Below, in pieces: positions 8,952 through 22,615 of a DNA stretch of 44,355 nucleotides. This DNA is from Bacteroidales bacterium. Its GTDB lineage: Bacteria > Bacteroidota > Bacteroidia > Bacteroidales > UBA932. Made by a program: the position numbers and the translations under genes. The stretch is from NCBI GenBank assembly GCA_017960545.1, contig JAGCYZ010000053.1:1-44355 (forward strand), in the 5' to 3' direction. The number at the start of each line of letters is the position of its first letter. Position 1 is the first letter of the stretch. The notes beneath the pieces were generated by a model. It was not told where the DNA came from. It worked only from the letters and a program-made list of their open reading frames with translations, and did no database searches.

Positions 8952-9746
8952 CTATACGGCCACGGGGGCCTTGATTGCAGGCCAGGGATCGTATCCTTCA
9001 AGCGTGAAGTCTTCGTACTTGAAACTGAAAATGTCCTTGACCTGGGGGTTAATGATCATCCGGGGCAGCGGCCTGGGCTCGCGGGAGAGCTGCAGGGCCG
9101 CCTGCTCCAGATGGTTCAGGTACAGGTGCGTGTCACCTGTGGTGTGTATGAATTCGCCCGGCTCCAGGCCGCAGACCTGTGCTATCATCATTGTAAGCAG
9201 GGCGTATGACGCAATGTTGAAAGGAACACCCAGGAAGGTGTCCGCGCTGCGCTGATACAGCTGGCAGGACAGCTTCCCTTCCGCAACGTAGAACTGGAAA
9301 AGGCAGTGGCACGGCGGCAGGGCCATATTGTCCACCTCCGCCACGTTCCAGGCACTTACCAGCATCCTGCGGGAGTTGGGATTGTTCTTGATGGTATCTA
9401 TGAGTTTGGTTATCTGGTCTATGCTGCCTCCGTCCGGAGTGGGCCAACTGCGCCACTGGTGGCCGTAAACCGGTCCCAGGTCTCCGTTCTCGTCCGCCCA
9501 TTCGTCCCAGATGGAGACTCCGTGCTCCTTGAGGTAGCCTATGTTGGTGCTTCCGGAAAGGAACCACAGGAGTTCATAAATGATGGATTTAAGGTGGACT
9601 TTCTTGGTGGTGAGCAGGGGGAACCCTTCCGAGAGGTCATACCGGCTTTGCCAACCGAATATGCTCTTGGTGCCCACCCCCGTACGGTCAGTCTTGACAA
9701 CTCCGTCCGTATAGATATGCCTCAACAGATCCAGATACTGCTTCAT
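8952..9746 (-). CDS. thyA: Thymidylate synthase
   Basis: ThyA methylates dUMP to dTMP using methylene-tetrahydrofolate and releases dihydrofolate, the substrate of the next gene, folA. At 264 aa it has the exact E. coli length, and the catalytic cysteine of [12 protein letters not shown] falls at residue 146 as in that enzyme. RRMLVSAWN (phosphate binding), the NIASYALLT segment and [11 protein letters not shown] are all present. It sits 3 bases behind galM and 3 bases ahead of folA, inside the six-gene minus-strand run. Confidence 0.98.
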   Translation of the reverse strand: MKQYLDLLRHIYTDGVVKTDRTGVGTKSIFGWQSRYDLSEGFPLLTTKKVHLKSIIYELLWFLSGSTNIGYLKEHGVSIWDEWADENGDLGPVYGHQWRSWPTPDGGSIDQITKLIDTIKNNPNSRRMLVSAWNVAEVDNMALPPCHCLFQFYVAEGKLSCQLYQRSADTFLGVPFNIASYALLTMMIAQVCGLEPGEFIHTTGDTHLYLNHLEQAALQLSREPRPLPRMIINPQVKDIFSFKYEDFTLEGYDPWPAIKAPVAV

Positions 9747-9749
9747 AGT

Positions 9750-10799
9750 CTATTTTACGCTAAAGGCAAAAATGATGGCCTCCTGATAGGTCTCGCCCGG
9801 TTTGAGCACGGTGCTGGGATATTCGGGCTCGTTGGGAGAGTCAGGGAAATGCTGGCACTCGATGGCTATTCCGCCGTAGTCAGGATAAACGTGGCCGTTC
9901 TTTCCCTTGGCATCGCCCAGCCAGTTGCCGGTATAAACCTGGACTCCGGGTTGGGTGGTGATAACTTCCAGCGCAATGCCGCTCTTCTCTGAATAGAGCT
10001 CGGCAGCGGTCTGCAGCTGGCCTGGCAGGTAGCCGTCTATCACAAAGCAATGGTCGTATCCCTTTGCAATGGTCAGGGCCGGGAAGTCCTCGTGCAGGTC
10101 GCGTCCCACTTTCTTTTCCGTAACAAAGTCAAGAGGCGTTCCTGCCACGGGTGCGGGCTCTCCCAGAGGGATGAGTCCGGCATCGGTAGGCAGATACTCG
10201 GAGCAGTTCAGTTTGAGGATGTGGTCCTCTATTGTGCCGTTGCCCTCGCCGTTAAGGTTGAAATATGCGTGGTTCGTGAGGTTTACCACGGTGTCCTGGT
10301 CTGTCTCGGCAGTGAGGGTGAGCTTGAGGGAATTGTCGTCCGCCCACTCGTAATGGGCCACCGCCTTGAGAGTTCCGGGATATCCTTCTTCGCCATCTTC
10401 TGAAATGTACATGAATTCTACGGCATTGTCCAGTACCCGGCTTTCCCATACCTGATAGGAGAAGCCCCAGGGACCGCCGTGAAGATGGTTGGGACCGTTG
10501 TTGACCGCAAGGTTGTACTCTTTGCCGTTGAGCTCGAAATGACCCTTGGCAATTCTGTTGGCGAACCTTCCGGGAACCCTTCCCAGGTATGCGCCGTCGT
10601 CAAAATAAGAGTCGGTGTCGTCAAAGCCCAGTGACACGTCCCTGAGGATTCCTTCCTTGTCAGGAACAATCACTGAAACTATGCTTGCGCCAAGAGATGT
10701 GAGCACTACCTGCGCTCCGCTGCTGTTTGTGAGGTAGTACTTGTAGATTTCCTTACCGTCTTTGGAAGATTTTCCCCAGAATTCTGTCTTGATTTTCAT
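9750..10799 (-). CDS. galM: Aldose 1-epimerase (galactose mutarotase)
   Basis: GalM interconverts alpha- and beta-D-galactose and so supplies galactokinase with the alpha anomer after lactose hydrolysis. The 349-aa protein has the RFANRIAKGHFELNG substrate region, NHLHGG, the NHAYFNLNGEG segment with the family's catalytic histidine, and the C-terminal catalytic glutamate in GIAIECQHFPDSPN. No signal peptide is seen, so it is expected in the cytoplasm. It is flanked closely by a Na/Pi symporter gene (14 bases) and thyA (3 bases). lacZ and galK lie about 6 kb away in a separate transcript. Confidence 0.95.
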   Translation of the reverse strand: MKIKTEFWGKSSKDGKEIYKYYLTNSSGAQVVLTSLGASIVSVIVPDKEGILRDVSLGFDDTDSYFDDGAYLGRVPGRFANRIAKGHFELNGKEYNLAVNNGPNHLHGGPWGFSYQVWESRVLDNAVEFMYISEDGEEGYPGTLKAVAHYEWADDNSLKLTLTAETDQDTVVNLTNHAYFNLNGEGNGTIEDHILKLNCSEYLPTDAGLIPLGEPAPVAGTPLDFVTEKKVGRDLHEDFPALTIAKGYDHCFVIDGYLPGQLQTAAELYSEKSGIALEVITTQPGVQVYTGNWLGDAKGKNGHVYPDYGGIAIECQHFPDSPNEPEYPSTVLKPGETYQEAIIFAFSVK

Positions 10800-10813
10800 A
10801 TGGCTGTGTGTTA

Positions 10814-12556
10814 TTAATACTCGTTATACTCAGGAAGGAGGGCCTGTGAGATGTTGATAATAAAGTCTCCCATCTTCTCGAACTCGCTCACGATATCCAT
10901 ATAGAACACGCCGGTCTGGTACTCGTAATTGGCCTTTTCCAGATTGGCGATGTGCTCCTCCCGGAGGTTGTTGCGGTATTCGTTTATGCTGTACTCCGCG
11001 TCAAGGGAGTTATTGATATCCTTGAGACCCCTCTCAGGAACCTTAAGGTTGTGCATCATAGCGTCATACGCCGCCTGGAGCAGGTCCATCATATGGTTGA
11101 GCTTGCGCAGGAGCACGGGAGAGAACTTCTTTCCGTGGGCCTGGGCCCTTTCCAGCATTCGGCCGATGGTCTCGCCGGAGTCACCAAGGCTCTCCATTTC
11201 GCCTATTATCTTGTACATGCTCTTGATCCTCTTTGTGGTGATGGCGCTGATCTCTCCCTTGGCAACCTCACCCAGATAGGAGGCAATCTCGTATTCCAGC
11301 TTATCCGTTATGCCTTCGTACTTCTTGAGCTTGTCGTATCGGGCTGTTATGTTGTCAGGGTCAGGGTCGTTGATAGCCTCACGCACGTGGCCGAATCCCT
11401 GGCAGCAAACTTCCCCAAAGTGGATGATTTCGTGCCTGGCCTCGTTGAGGGAAAGCTCGGCAATTCCCAAAGGACCTCCCTTGATGTACTGGAGCTTGAA
11501 TTCCTCCTCCTCTCCTTCCTGGCTCGGGACAAGGAACTTGACTATCTTCTCTATCTGAGGAACGAACCAGATGAGGATGAGGGTGTTGGTGATGTTGAAC
11601 ATGGAGTGCAGCGTGGCGACGCTGTACGGGAGTGAAGCGACCAGGGCGTTGCGGGTTGCCTCATCCGCCATCATAAAGTCTGTGGTGGCGGGGTTGGGGA
11701 AGCCGAAAGCAGATACAACCCCTCCTATGAGCCTAAGGAAAGGCCGGAATAGGATTGTAGCCCAGATAACTCCAAACAGGTTGAACACCATATGCGCCCG
11801 CGCAGTCCTCTTTGCAGAAACGTTTGCCACGGAAGCGGCGATATTGGAGGTGATGGTCGTTCCTATGTTCTCTCCAAGCACCATTGCGGCCGCCATTGAG
11901 AAAGGAATGAAGCCATTGGCCACAAGCACCATTGTGATGGCCATTGTGGCGGCGGAGGACTGGAGCATCAAGGTCATTACGGCACCCGTCACCATAAAGA
12001 TGAGAATGGATCCGAAACCGAAGCCCGTCAGCCGTGACAGGAAGACCCTTACGGGTTCGTTGTCCAGCAGGACGGTTGAAGTTTCCCTAAGTGTAGCCAG
12101 GCCAAGGAACAGAAGCGCAAAGCCCATCAGGAACTCTCCTCCGTTGTTCAGGTTCTTCTTCTTCATTGAAAGAAGGACGAAGGCGAAGAACATCAGCGGG
12201 ACCGCTATGGTTCCAAAGCTGAAGCCGCCTCCACCGAACGACAGGGCAAAGATCCAGGCCGTGACGGTTGTTCCGATATTGGCTCCCATAATTACTCCGA
12301 TAGCGTTTGCAAGCGACAGCAAACCTGCGTTTACAAAGCTCACTATCATAAGGGTGGTGGCCGTGGAAGACTGTACCAGGGCGGTTACTACCAAGCCGGT
12401 CATCACCCTCCTGAACGCTGTGGAGGTCATTGAAGCCATAAAGGAGCGAAGTTTGTCGCCCGCCATTTTCTGCAGGCCTCCGCTCATCAGGGACATTCCG
12501 TAAAGGAACATTCCCAGAGAACCCAGAAGGGTTAGGATTTGTAAAACTAAGGACAT
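10814..12556 (-). CDS. Na/Pi-cotransporter II family protein with C-terminal PhoU-like domain
   Basis: The protein has 580 aa with the start chosen here. Two inverted Na_Pi_cotrans repeats are marked by the QSST/QSSA motifs TALVQSSTATTLM and TLMLQSSAATMAI. A hydrophilic C-terminal domain of about 230 residues is rich in helices and resembles PhoU (EIASYLGEVAKGEISAI, MESLGDSGETIGRM). Such proteins bring phosphate into the cell with Na+ at the inner membrane. A GTG at 12580 gives 8 more residues, but it overlaps the minus-strand TAAATTTG box (12580-12587), so the transcript would begin downstream of it; the ATG at 12556 is preferred. It is the first gene of the six-gene run down to 5743. Confidence 0.92.
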   Translation of the reverse strand: MSLVLQILTLLGSLGMFLYGMSLMSGGLQKMAGDKLRSFMASMTSTAFRRVMTGLVVTALVQSSTATTLMIVSFVNAGLLSLANAIGVIMGANIGTTVTAWIFALSFGGGGFSFGTIAVPLMFFAFVLLSMKKKNLNNGGEFLMGFALLFLGLATLRETSTVLLDNEPVRVFLSRLTGFGFGSILIFMVTGAVMTLMLQSSAATMAITMVLVANGFIPFSMAAAMVLGENIGTTITSNIAASVANVSAKRTARAHMVFNLFGVIWATILFRPFLRLIGGVVSAFGFPNPATTDFMMADEATRNALVASLPYSVATLHSMFNITNTLILIWFVPQIEKIVKFLVPSQEGEEEEFKLQYIKGGPLGIAELSLNEARHEIIHFGEVCCQGFGHVREAINDPDPDNITARYDKLKKYEGITDKLEYEIASYLGEVAKGEISAITTKRIKSMYKIIGEMESLGDSGETIGRMLERAQAHGKKFSPVLLRKLNHMMDLLQAAYDAMMHNLKVPERGLKDINNSLDAEYSINEYRNNLREEHIANLEKANYEYQTGVFYMDIVSEFEKMGDFIINISQALLPEYNEY

Positions 12557-12579
12557 TAACCTAAAGAGTGATATTCTCA

Positions 12580-12587
12580 CAAATTTA
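12580..12587 (-). promoter_or_regulatory. -7 promoter box of the Na/Pi-galM-thyA-folA-NSS-NSS run (TAAATTTG)
   Basis: The minus strand reads TAAATTTG about 24 bases ahead of the ATG at 12556, a perfect match to the Bacteroidota -7 consensus. Its position rules against the GTG at 12580 as start codon. It faces away from a second box (12600-12607) serving the plus-strand gene. Confidence 0.7.
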
Positions 12588-12599
12588 GTAAAAAAATGT

Positions 12600-12607
12600 T
12601 AGTTTTG
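12600..12607 (+). promoter_or_regulatory. -7 promoter box of the HExxH/propeller/barrel gene (TAGTTTTG)
   Basis: TAGTTTTG matches TAnnTTTG, and the ATG at 12612 follows only 4 bases after the final G. The expected transcription start therefore falls on or beside the A of ATG, so the mRNA should be leaderless. Confidence 0.68.
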
Positions 12608-12611
12608 TATT

Positions 12612-15600
12612 ATGGATGTCCGCAAGCTGATATGCGCAGCCGGCCTGTTTTTTTTATGCCTCACGGCACACGGCCAGTTCTTTACTTATGGTGACGATCC
12701 GGGGGGAGTCCGCTGGTCCGGAATACAGACGGATTCTTACCGGATAATCTATCCGCGGACAATGGATTCCCTGGCCCTCCAATACGCATTGGCCCTTGAG
12801 AAATATGCCCCTGCAGTGGGCCGCAGCATTGGTTTTACACCCAACCAGGCTTACAGGAAACCTATGCCGGTAATCCTTCACGCCTTCACCTCCGAGGCTA
12901 ACGGAATGTCCGTATGGACGCCCCGCCGCCTGGAACTGCGCACCGTCCCAGACGCCTACGGCCCCACGCCGTTCCCCTGGATCACGGACCTTGCCATCCA
13001 CGAATCCCGCCACACCGCACAGATGCAGTATTCCAACACCGGACGCCTGCGCATCTTCAGCTTCCTGCTGGGAGAGATGTCTTCCGGAGCAATGGCTTCA
13101 CTGTACGGCAACCAGGCTTTTTTTGAAGGCGATGCCGTAGTGACAGAAACCGCCCTTACCAAATCCGGACGCGCCCGCACCGCGGACTTCCTGGAATACT
13201 ACCGCTTTGCCCTGGACCACGGAGATTTCAGGGATTATTACAAATGGTATTACGGATCCATAAAGAATTACACGCCAACCTATTATACGGCCGGATATAT
13301 GTTCGTGGCCGGTATGCGCACCCTGTACGACGACCCCTTGTTCACGAAGCGTTTCTACTCCAATGTCTTCCGCCTCAAGGTCTGGCCATTCCCAATGTTC
13401 AATATGCAGTACACCGTAAAGCAGGCGTCGGGAAAGCAGTTCAGGGAGACTTTCAGGGAGATAGAAGACTATTTCCTGGATATCTGGAGGCAGGAAACTG
13501 CCGCAAGGGCTCCCTTTATGCCGGGAGACCAGGTTACTCCGGATGCCCGGCGCCACCGCGTGTTCTGGGGAACGGCGCTGGCGGGGGACAGGCTCTATGG
13601 CATCAGGTCCGGACAGGACGTGACCACGCGTCTGGTGGACCTGCAGACAGGCAGGACTCTCAGAGAATTTGCAATAGGGACGGGAAGCCTGATGTGGTCA
13701 GATTCCCTTGGCCTGCTCCTCTGGAGCGAAAACGTCCCTGACGCCAGATGGTCCCTGGCCTCAACTTCCCGCATACGTTTCTATGATCCTGAAACCGGAA
13801 GGTCTGGGGACCTGACAAAGAAAGGACGGTACTTCAACCCGGCCCCTTCGCCGTCGGATTCCCGCATTGCGGTAACCTCCTACCCTTACGGAGGAGGTTC
13901 TCAAAGCGTAATCCTTGACGGTGGCACGGGCAACGTCTCCCTTGCCGTCTCTGCTCCGGATTCCCTGCAGATTGTAGAAAGCGCCTGGATAGGGAACGAT
14001 GTTGTCATCAGCGGAATCTCCGACGCCGGATTCGGCCTTTACAATGCCTCCAAGGGCTTTTCCACTATCCTTGAGCCCCGTCCGGTGAAGATCAAGCAAC
14101 TGCGTTCCAGCGGCACTGAACTGCTGTTCGTAAGCGATATGAACGGAGTCAACGAACTCTACAGCCTTGATACTGCAACCGGGGAACTCTGCCGGTTGAC
14201 CTCAACCCGGTACGGCGCTTCGGAATTCGTCTTCAAGGGAGATTCCCTGTATTATTCCGCCTTTTCCGCAAAGGGCAAATCCGTATTCCGTACCGCAATA
14301 AGTGACTTGCCCCGCACCAAGGTCAATCCCGCACAATACCACCAATACACCATAGAGGACAAGCTGTCCGCACAGGAGCAGTCCCTGGCTGATTTCCAGG
14401 CCGCATCCGCTGCTATCCAGCCTGCAAAGGATTACAGCAAGGCCCTGCACCTGCTTAAAATCCACTCCTGGGCTCCCGTTTACGTAGATTACAACTCCGT
14501 CAGCACCATCTCTATGGATATCTTCAACCACATAGCCAAGCCCGGCGCCATGGTCTTCTTCCAGAACGACCTTGGAACGGCTTCCGGCTATGCCGGATAC
14601 TCTTACTCCAAAGACGCCCACGGAGACCCCCGGCACGCCGTGCACCTGAATTTCAAGTATTCCGGGCTCTATCCCGTCATCGAGGGGACCCTCCATTACA
14701 ACAATTCGTTCAGCTCCCATTACAACCTTTTGTCAAGGATCAACGGCAACCGCATCGTCAAGAGCTTCAAACCCACGGAAACGTCTGACCCGCAGTTCTC
14801 CGGGAACATCTCCGTCTATGTTCCCCTCAAGTTCTCAAAGGGAGGGTGGATCTCCGGCATTGTCCCTCAGGTCAGATATACCTTTTCAAACACAATGTAT
14901 GACCTTGGCGTGGCTTCTTTCAAGTACTCCCCTGGATTCGGTCCCGACAACTCCGGAAGGATGGTCTTCCAGAACAAGGAGAGCGCCCAGATCCTTCCCG
15001 CCCAGAGGGTGATAGCCTCCATACGCGCTTACAGGATGACCAACAAGGCCCGCAGCGGCGTCTATCCGCACCTGGGAGGGGGATTGGAATTGGGTGTGGG
15101 TTCACGCGTAGGCTTGGGCAAGGTATTCAGCCCCAATTTTTACGCCTCCGCATACGGATACCTGCCAGGACTGCTTCCGGAGCACGGTATCAGGCTCTCC
15201 GCAGTGGGCCAGAAGCATCTGGACAGCGGCTACATTTTCAACGAGAACACTGTTTCCTGCCTGCCAAGGGGATATTCCGTCCTTGCAACCACGGCAGGTC
15301 CCATAGCGGCATACGGCACTCAGATTAAACTTGCATTCGACTACACGATGGCCATCCTCCCCGTGGACTGGTCCTTCCTCAGCCCCGTGGCTTACATCCG
15401 CAATTTCATCCTGAGTCCGCACGCGGATTATGCAATGTATTTCAAAGGGGATGATACCCTCCAGCTTTGCAGCGTGGGAGCAGACCTGAGCGTGTCCCTG
15501 GGCAACTTCCTGTGGCTGCCCTTTGACACTGAAGTTGGCGTAAGCTATGTTTATAACTGCGGAAAGGGATTCAACACCGTCAACGTGGGCGACTCCCCCG

Positions 15601-15644
15601 GACGGCATTATGTAGGTATGATTTTCAATATAGACATTCAATAA
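12612..15644 (+). CDS. Secreted outer-membrane protein: HExxH metallopeptidase-like domain, beta-propeller-like middle, beta-barrel-like C-terminus
   Basis: This is a 1010-aa protein with a signal peptide (residues 1-21, cleavage near AHG-Q). Residues about 40-290 resemble a gluzincin-type peptidase: LAIHESRHTAQM gives an HExxH motif (H130, E131, H134), and FFEGDAVVTE (E172, E179) offers the downstream glutamate such zinc sites need. Residues about 300-560 are short repeated beta units with SLMWSDS, YFNPAPSPSDSRIAV and ELLFVSDMNGVNELYSLD phrases, as in TolB/WD40-like propellers. Residues about 620-1010 alternate aromatic and polar residues and end in YVGMIFNIDIQ, as outer-membrane barrels do. 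I do not recognise a named family; a surface metalloprotease or receptor is an inference. The next gene is coupled by TAATG. Confidence 0.8.
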   Translation: MDVRKLICAAGLFFLCLTAHGQFFTYGDDPGGVRWSGIQTDSYRIIYPRTMDSLALQYALALEKYAPAVGRSIGFTPNQAYRKPMPVILHAFTSEANGMSVWTPRRLELRTVPDAYGPTPFPWITDLAIHESRHTAQMQYSNTGRLRIFSFLLGEMSSGAMASLYGNQAFFEGDAVVTETALTKSGRARTADFLEYYRFALDHGDFRDYYKWYYGSIKNYTPTYYTAGYMFVAGMRTLYDDPLFTKRFYSNVFRLKVWPFPMFNMQYTVKQASGKQFRETFREIEDYFLDIWRQETAARAPFMPGDQVTPDARRHRVFWGTALAGDRLYGIRSGQDVTTRLVDLQTGRTLREFAIGTGSLMWSDSLGLLLWSENVPDARWSLASTSRIRFYDPETGRSGDLTKKGRYFNPAPSPSDSRIAVTSYPYGGGSQSVILDGGTGNVSLAVSAPDSLQIVESAWIGNDVVISGISDAGFGLYNASKGFSTILEPRPVKIKQLRSSGTELLFVSDMNGVNELYSLDTATGELCRLTSTRYGASEFVFKGDSLYYSAFSAKGKSVFRTAISDLPRTKVNPAQYHQYTIEDKLSAQEQSLADFQAASAAIQPAKDYSKALHLLKIHSWAPVYVDYNSVSTISMDIFNHIAKPGAMVFFQNDLGTASGYAGYSYSKDAHGDPRHAVHLNFKYSGLYPVIEGTLHYNNSFSSHYNLLSRINGNRIVKSFKPTETSDPQFSGNISVYVPLKFSKGGWISGIVPQVRYTFSNTMYDLGVASFKYSPGFGPDNSGRMVFQNKESAQILPAQRVIASIRAYRMTNKARSGVYPHLGGGLELGVGSRVGLGKVFSPNFYASAYGYLPGLLPEHGIRLSAVGQKHLDSGYIFNENTVSCLPRGYSVLATTAGPIAAYGTQIKLAFDYTMAILPVDWSFLSPVAYIRNFILSPHADYAMYFKGDDTLQLCSVGADLSVSLGNFLWLPFDTEVGVSYVYNCGKGFNTVNVGDSPGRHYVGMIFNIDIQ

Positions 15645-16261
15645 TGGACAACCAGGCCAATTGCACCTGCTCCGCCTGCGGAGCCCCTTACCGGATGGAT
15701 ATCCATCCTTCCATCAACGTTTCCAAGGAGCCTTCCCTCAAGGCGGCAGTCCTGGACGGGTCCCTCTTTATGTGGGAATGCCCGCAGTGCGGGCAGAAGA
15801 ACCTTGCCAGGTACACCACCCTGTACCACGACCCCTCCCAGAAACTGCTCATCCTGCTGTCAGACGGCAATTCCAAGGCAGAAGAGGCCCTTGCCAAGGC
15901 CTTCTCCCAGTCATCGGAAATGGAGGGTTATACGGCTCGTTTCGTGGACGATGTGGGCACCCTGATGGAAAAGGTGAAGATCTTTGACGCCGGCCTTGAT
16001 GACAGGGCGATGGAAATGTGCAAGTACGTCACCTGTATGGAGATGGGCAAGACCCTCAACTTCAAGTTCTTCCGCCTGGACGGGGCTGACGGGGACATTA
16101 CGCTCACCTACCCGGGCAACGGGCAGATGGAAATGGTCAACATTGGATTCAACGTCTATTCCGACTGCGAGCGCATCCTTGCCCGCAACCCTTCCATAAC
16201 GGAAGGATCCACCGGATTTGTCAGGATTGACAACCGGTGGATCTCTCAGTTCCTGGGATAA
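15644..16261 (+). CDS. CpXC-domain zinc-ribbon protein
   Basis: The 205-aa protein has no signal peptide. Two Cys pairs, C9-S-A-C12 and C46-P-Q-C49, frame the CpXC pattern, with the typical SLKAAVLDGSLFMWECPQCG and a tyrosine/aspartate stretch TTLYHDPSQKLLILL after it. The two pairs most likely bind one zinc ion. The family has no known function. Its ATG overlaps the stop of the large secreted protein (TAATG, 1 base), so the two are translationally coupled; a functional link is plausible even though one product is predicted outside and the other inside the inner membrane. It converges on galK with a 3-base gap. Confidence 0.82.
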   Translation: MDNQANCTCSACGAPYRMDIHPSINVSKEPSLKAAVLDGSLFMWECPQCGQKNLARYTTLYHDPSQKLLILLSDGNSKAEEALAKAFSQSSEMEGYTARFVDDVGTLMEKVKIFDAGLDDRAMEMCKYVTCMEMGKTLNFKFFRLDGADGDITLTYPGNGQMEMVNIGFNVYSDCERILARNPSITEGSTGFVRIDNRWISQFLG

Positions 16262-16264
16262 GCC

Positions 16265-21457
<5,193 letters not shown>

Positions 21458-21461
21458 ACTC

Positions 21462-21469
21462 CAAATATG
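21462..21469 (-). promoter_or_regulatory. Possible -7 box of the EEP-lacZ-galK run (CATATTTG)
   Basis: The minus strand reads CATATTTG, one mismatch from TAnnTTTG, ending 4 bases before the ATG at 21457. The spacing equals that at the plus-strand gene starting at 12612. Confidence 0.45.
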
Positions 21470-21481
21470 GCATTAAATTGT

Positions 21482-21489
21482 TAAATTTG
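21482..21489 (+). promoter_or_regulatory. -7 promoter box of ychF (TAAATTTG)
   Basis: This is a perfect TAnnTTTG match 22 bases before the ychF ATG. It faces away from the weaker minus-strand box at 21462-21469. Confidence 0.68.
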
Positions 21490-21511
21490 CATAAATAAAT
21501 CTCTCAGCACT

Positions 21512-22612
21512 ATGTCATTGAAGTGTGGTATAGTAGGTCTCCCCAACGTGGGCAAATCTACCCTTTTCAACTGCGTCAGCTCCGGCAAGGCCCAGAGCGC
21601 CAATTTCCCTTTCTGCACCATCGATCCCAACCTGGGTTCCACCAATGTCCCTGACAGGCGCCTGGATGCGCTTGCAGAGCTTTGCAAGCCCAAGAGGGTG
21701 ATACCCGCCACGGTTGACATCGTGGACATTGCGGGCCTTGTGAAAGGCGCCAGCAAGGGCGAAGGCCTTGGCAACCAGTTCCTGGCAAACATCCGCGAGA
21801 CGGACGCCATCCTTCACGTGCTGCGCTGCTTTGACGATGACAACATAGTGCACGTTGACGGCACCGTAGATCCTGTCCGCGACAAGGAAGTGGTGGATAT
21901 GGAGTTACAGATAAAGGACCTTGAGACGGTTGAGAACCGCATTGGCAAGGCAGAAAAGGCTGGAAACGCCGGCAACAAGGAAGAGAAGAAACTCTTTGGC
22001 CTGCTTACCCGCTACCGCGAGGCCCTGCAGCAGGGCAAATCCTGCCGCACAGTCGAGCTTAACGACCCCGAGGAGGAAGCCCTTGCCCACGACCTGTTCC
22101 TGCTCACCAACAAGCCGGTGATGTACATCTGCAACGTTGACGACGCCTCCGCGGCCGGCGGCAACAAATATGTTGACGCAGTGCGCGAAGCCGTCCGTGA
22201 AGAAAATGCGGAAATCCTGGTGATTGCCGCTCGCACGGAGGCCGAGATTGCGGAGATAGAAAGTTACGAAGACCGCCTTATGTTCCTGGAGGAACTTGGG
22301 CTGGAGGAGTCAGGCGTAGTGCGCCTGATCCAGGGCGCGTACAAGCTGCTCGGCCTCCAGACCTTCTTCACGGCCGGCGCCGACGAGTGCCGGGCCTGGA
22401 CCATACGCAAGGGCGACAAGGCCCCTAAGGCAGCCGGAGTGATCCATTCCGACTTCGAGAAGGGATTCATCCGCGCGGAAGTGATAAAGTTCCAGGACTA
22501 TATGGAATATAAAACAGAGGCGGCCGTACGTTCTGCCGGCCGCCTCGCCACTGAGGGAAAAGAGTATGTGGTACAGGACGGTGACATAATGCACTTCCTG
22601 TTCAACGTCTGA
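21512..22612 (+). CDS. ychF: Redox-regulated ATPase YchF (Obg-like)
   Basis: YchF is a ribosome-associated P-loop protein of the Obg family that prefers ATP. The 366-aa protein has G1 GLPNVGKST (residues 9-17), the switch-II segment DIVDIAGLVKGASKGEGLGNQFL, the coiled insert (about 130-165, rich in Lys/Glu) and the altered G4 NVDD in place of NKxD, which explains the loss of GTP specificity. The C-terminal TGS domain runs from about 280 and ends VQDGDIMHFLFNV. It converges on the PpiD-like gene with a 3-base gap. Confidence 0.98.
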   Translation: MSLKCGIVGLPNVGKSTLFNCVSSGKAQSANFPFCTIDPNLGSTNVPDRRLDALAELCKPKRVIPATVDIVDIAGLVKGASKGEGLGNQFLANIRETDAILHVLRCFDDDNIVHVDGTVDPVRDKEVVDMELQIKDLETVENRIGKAEKAGNAGNKEEKKLFGLLTRYREALQQGKSCRTVELNDPEEEALAHDLFLLTNKPVMYICNVDDASAAGGNKYVDAVREAVREENAEILVIAARTEAEIAEIESYEDRLMFLEELGLEESGVVRLIQGAYKLLGLQTFFTAGADECRAWTIRKGDKAPKAAGVIHSDFEKGFIRAEVIKFQDYMEYKTEAAVRSAGRLATEGKEYVVQDGDIMHFLFNV

Positions 22613-22615
22613 TTC

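Noticed and set aside
12557-12580. GTG start adding 8 residues to the Na/Pi symporter
   Set aside because: The GTG overlaps the -7 promoter box, so it would lie upstream of the transcript.
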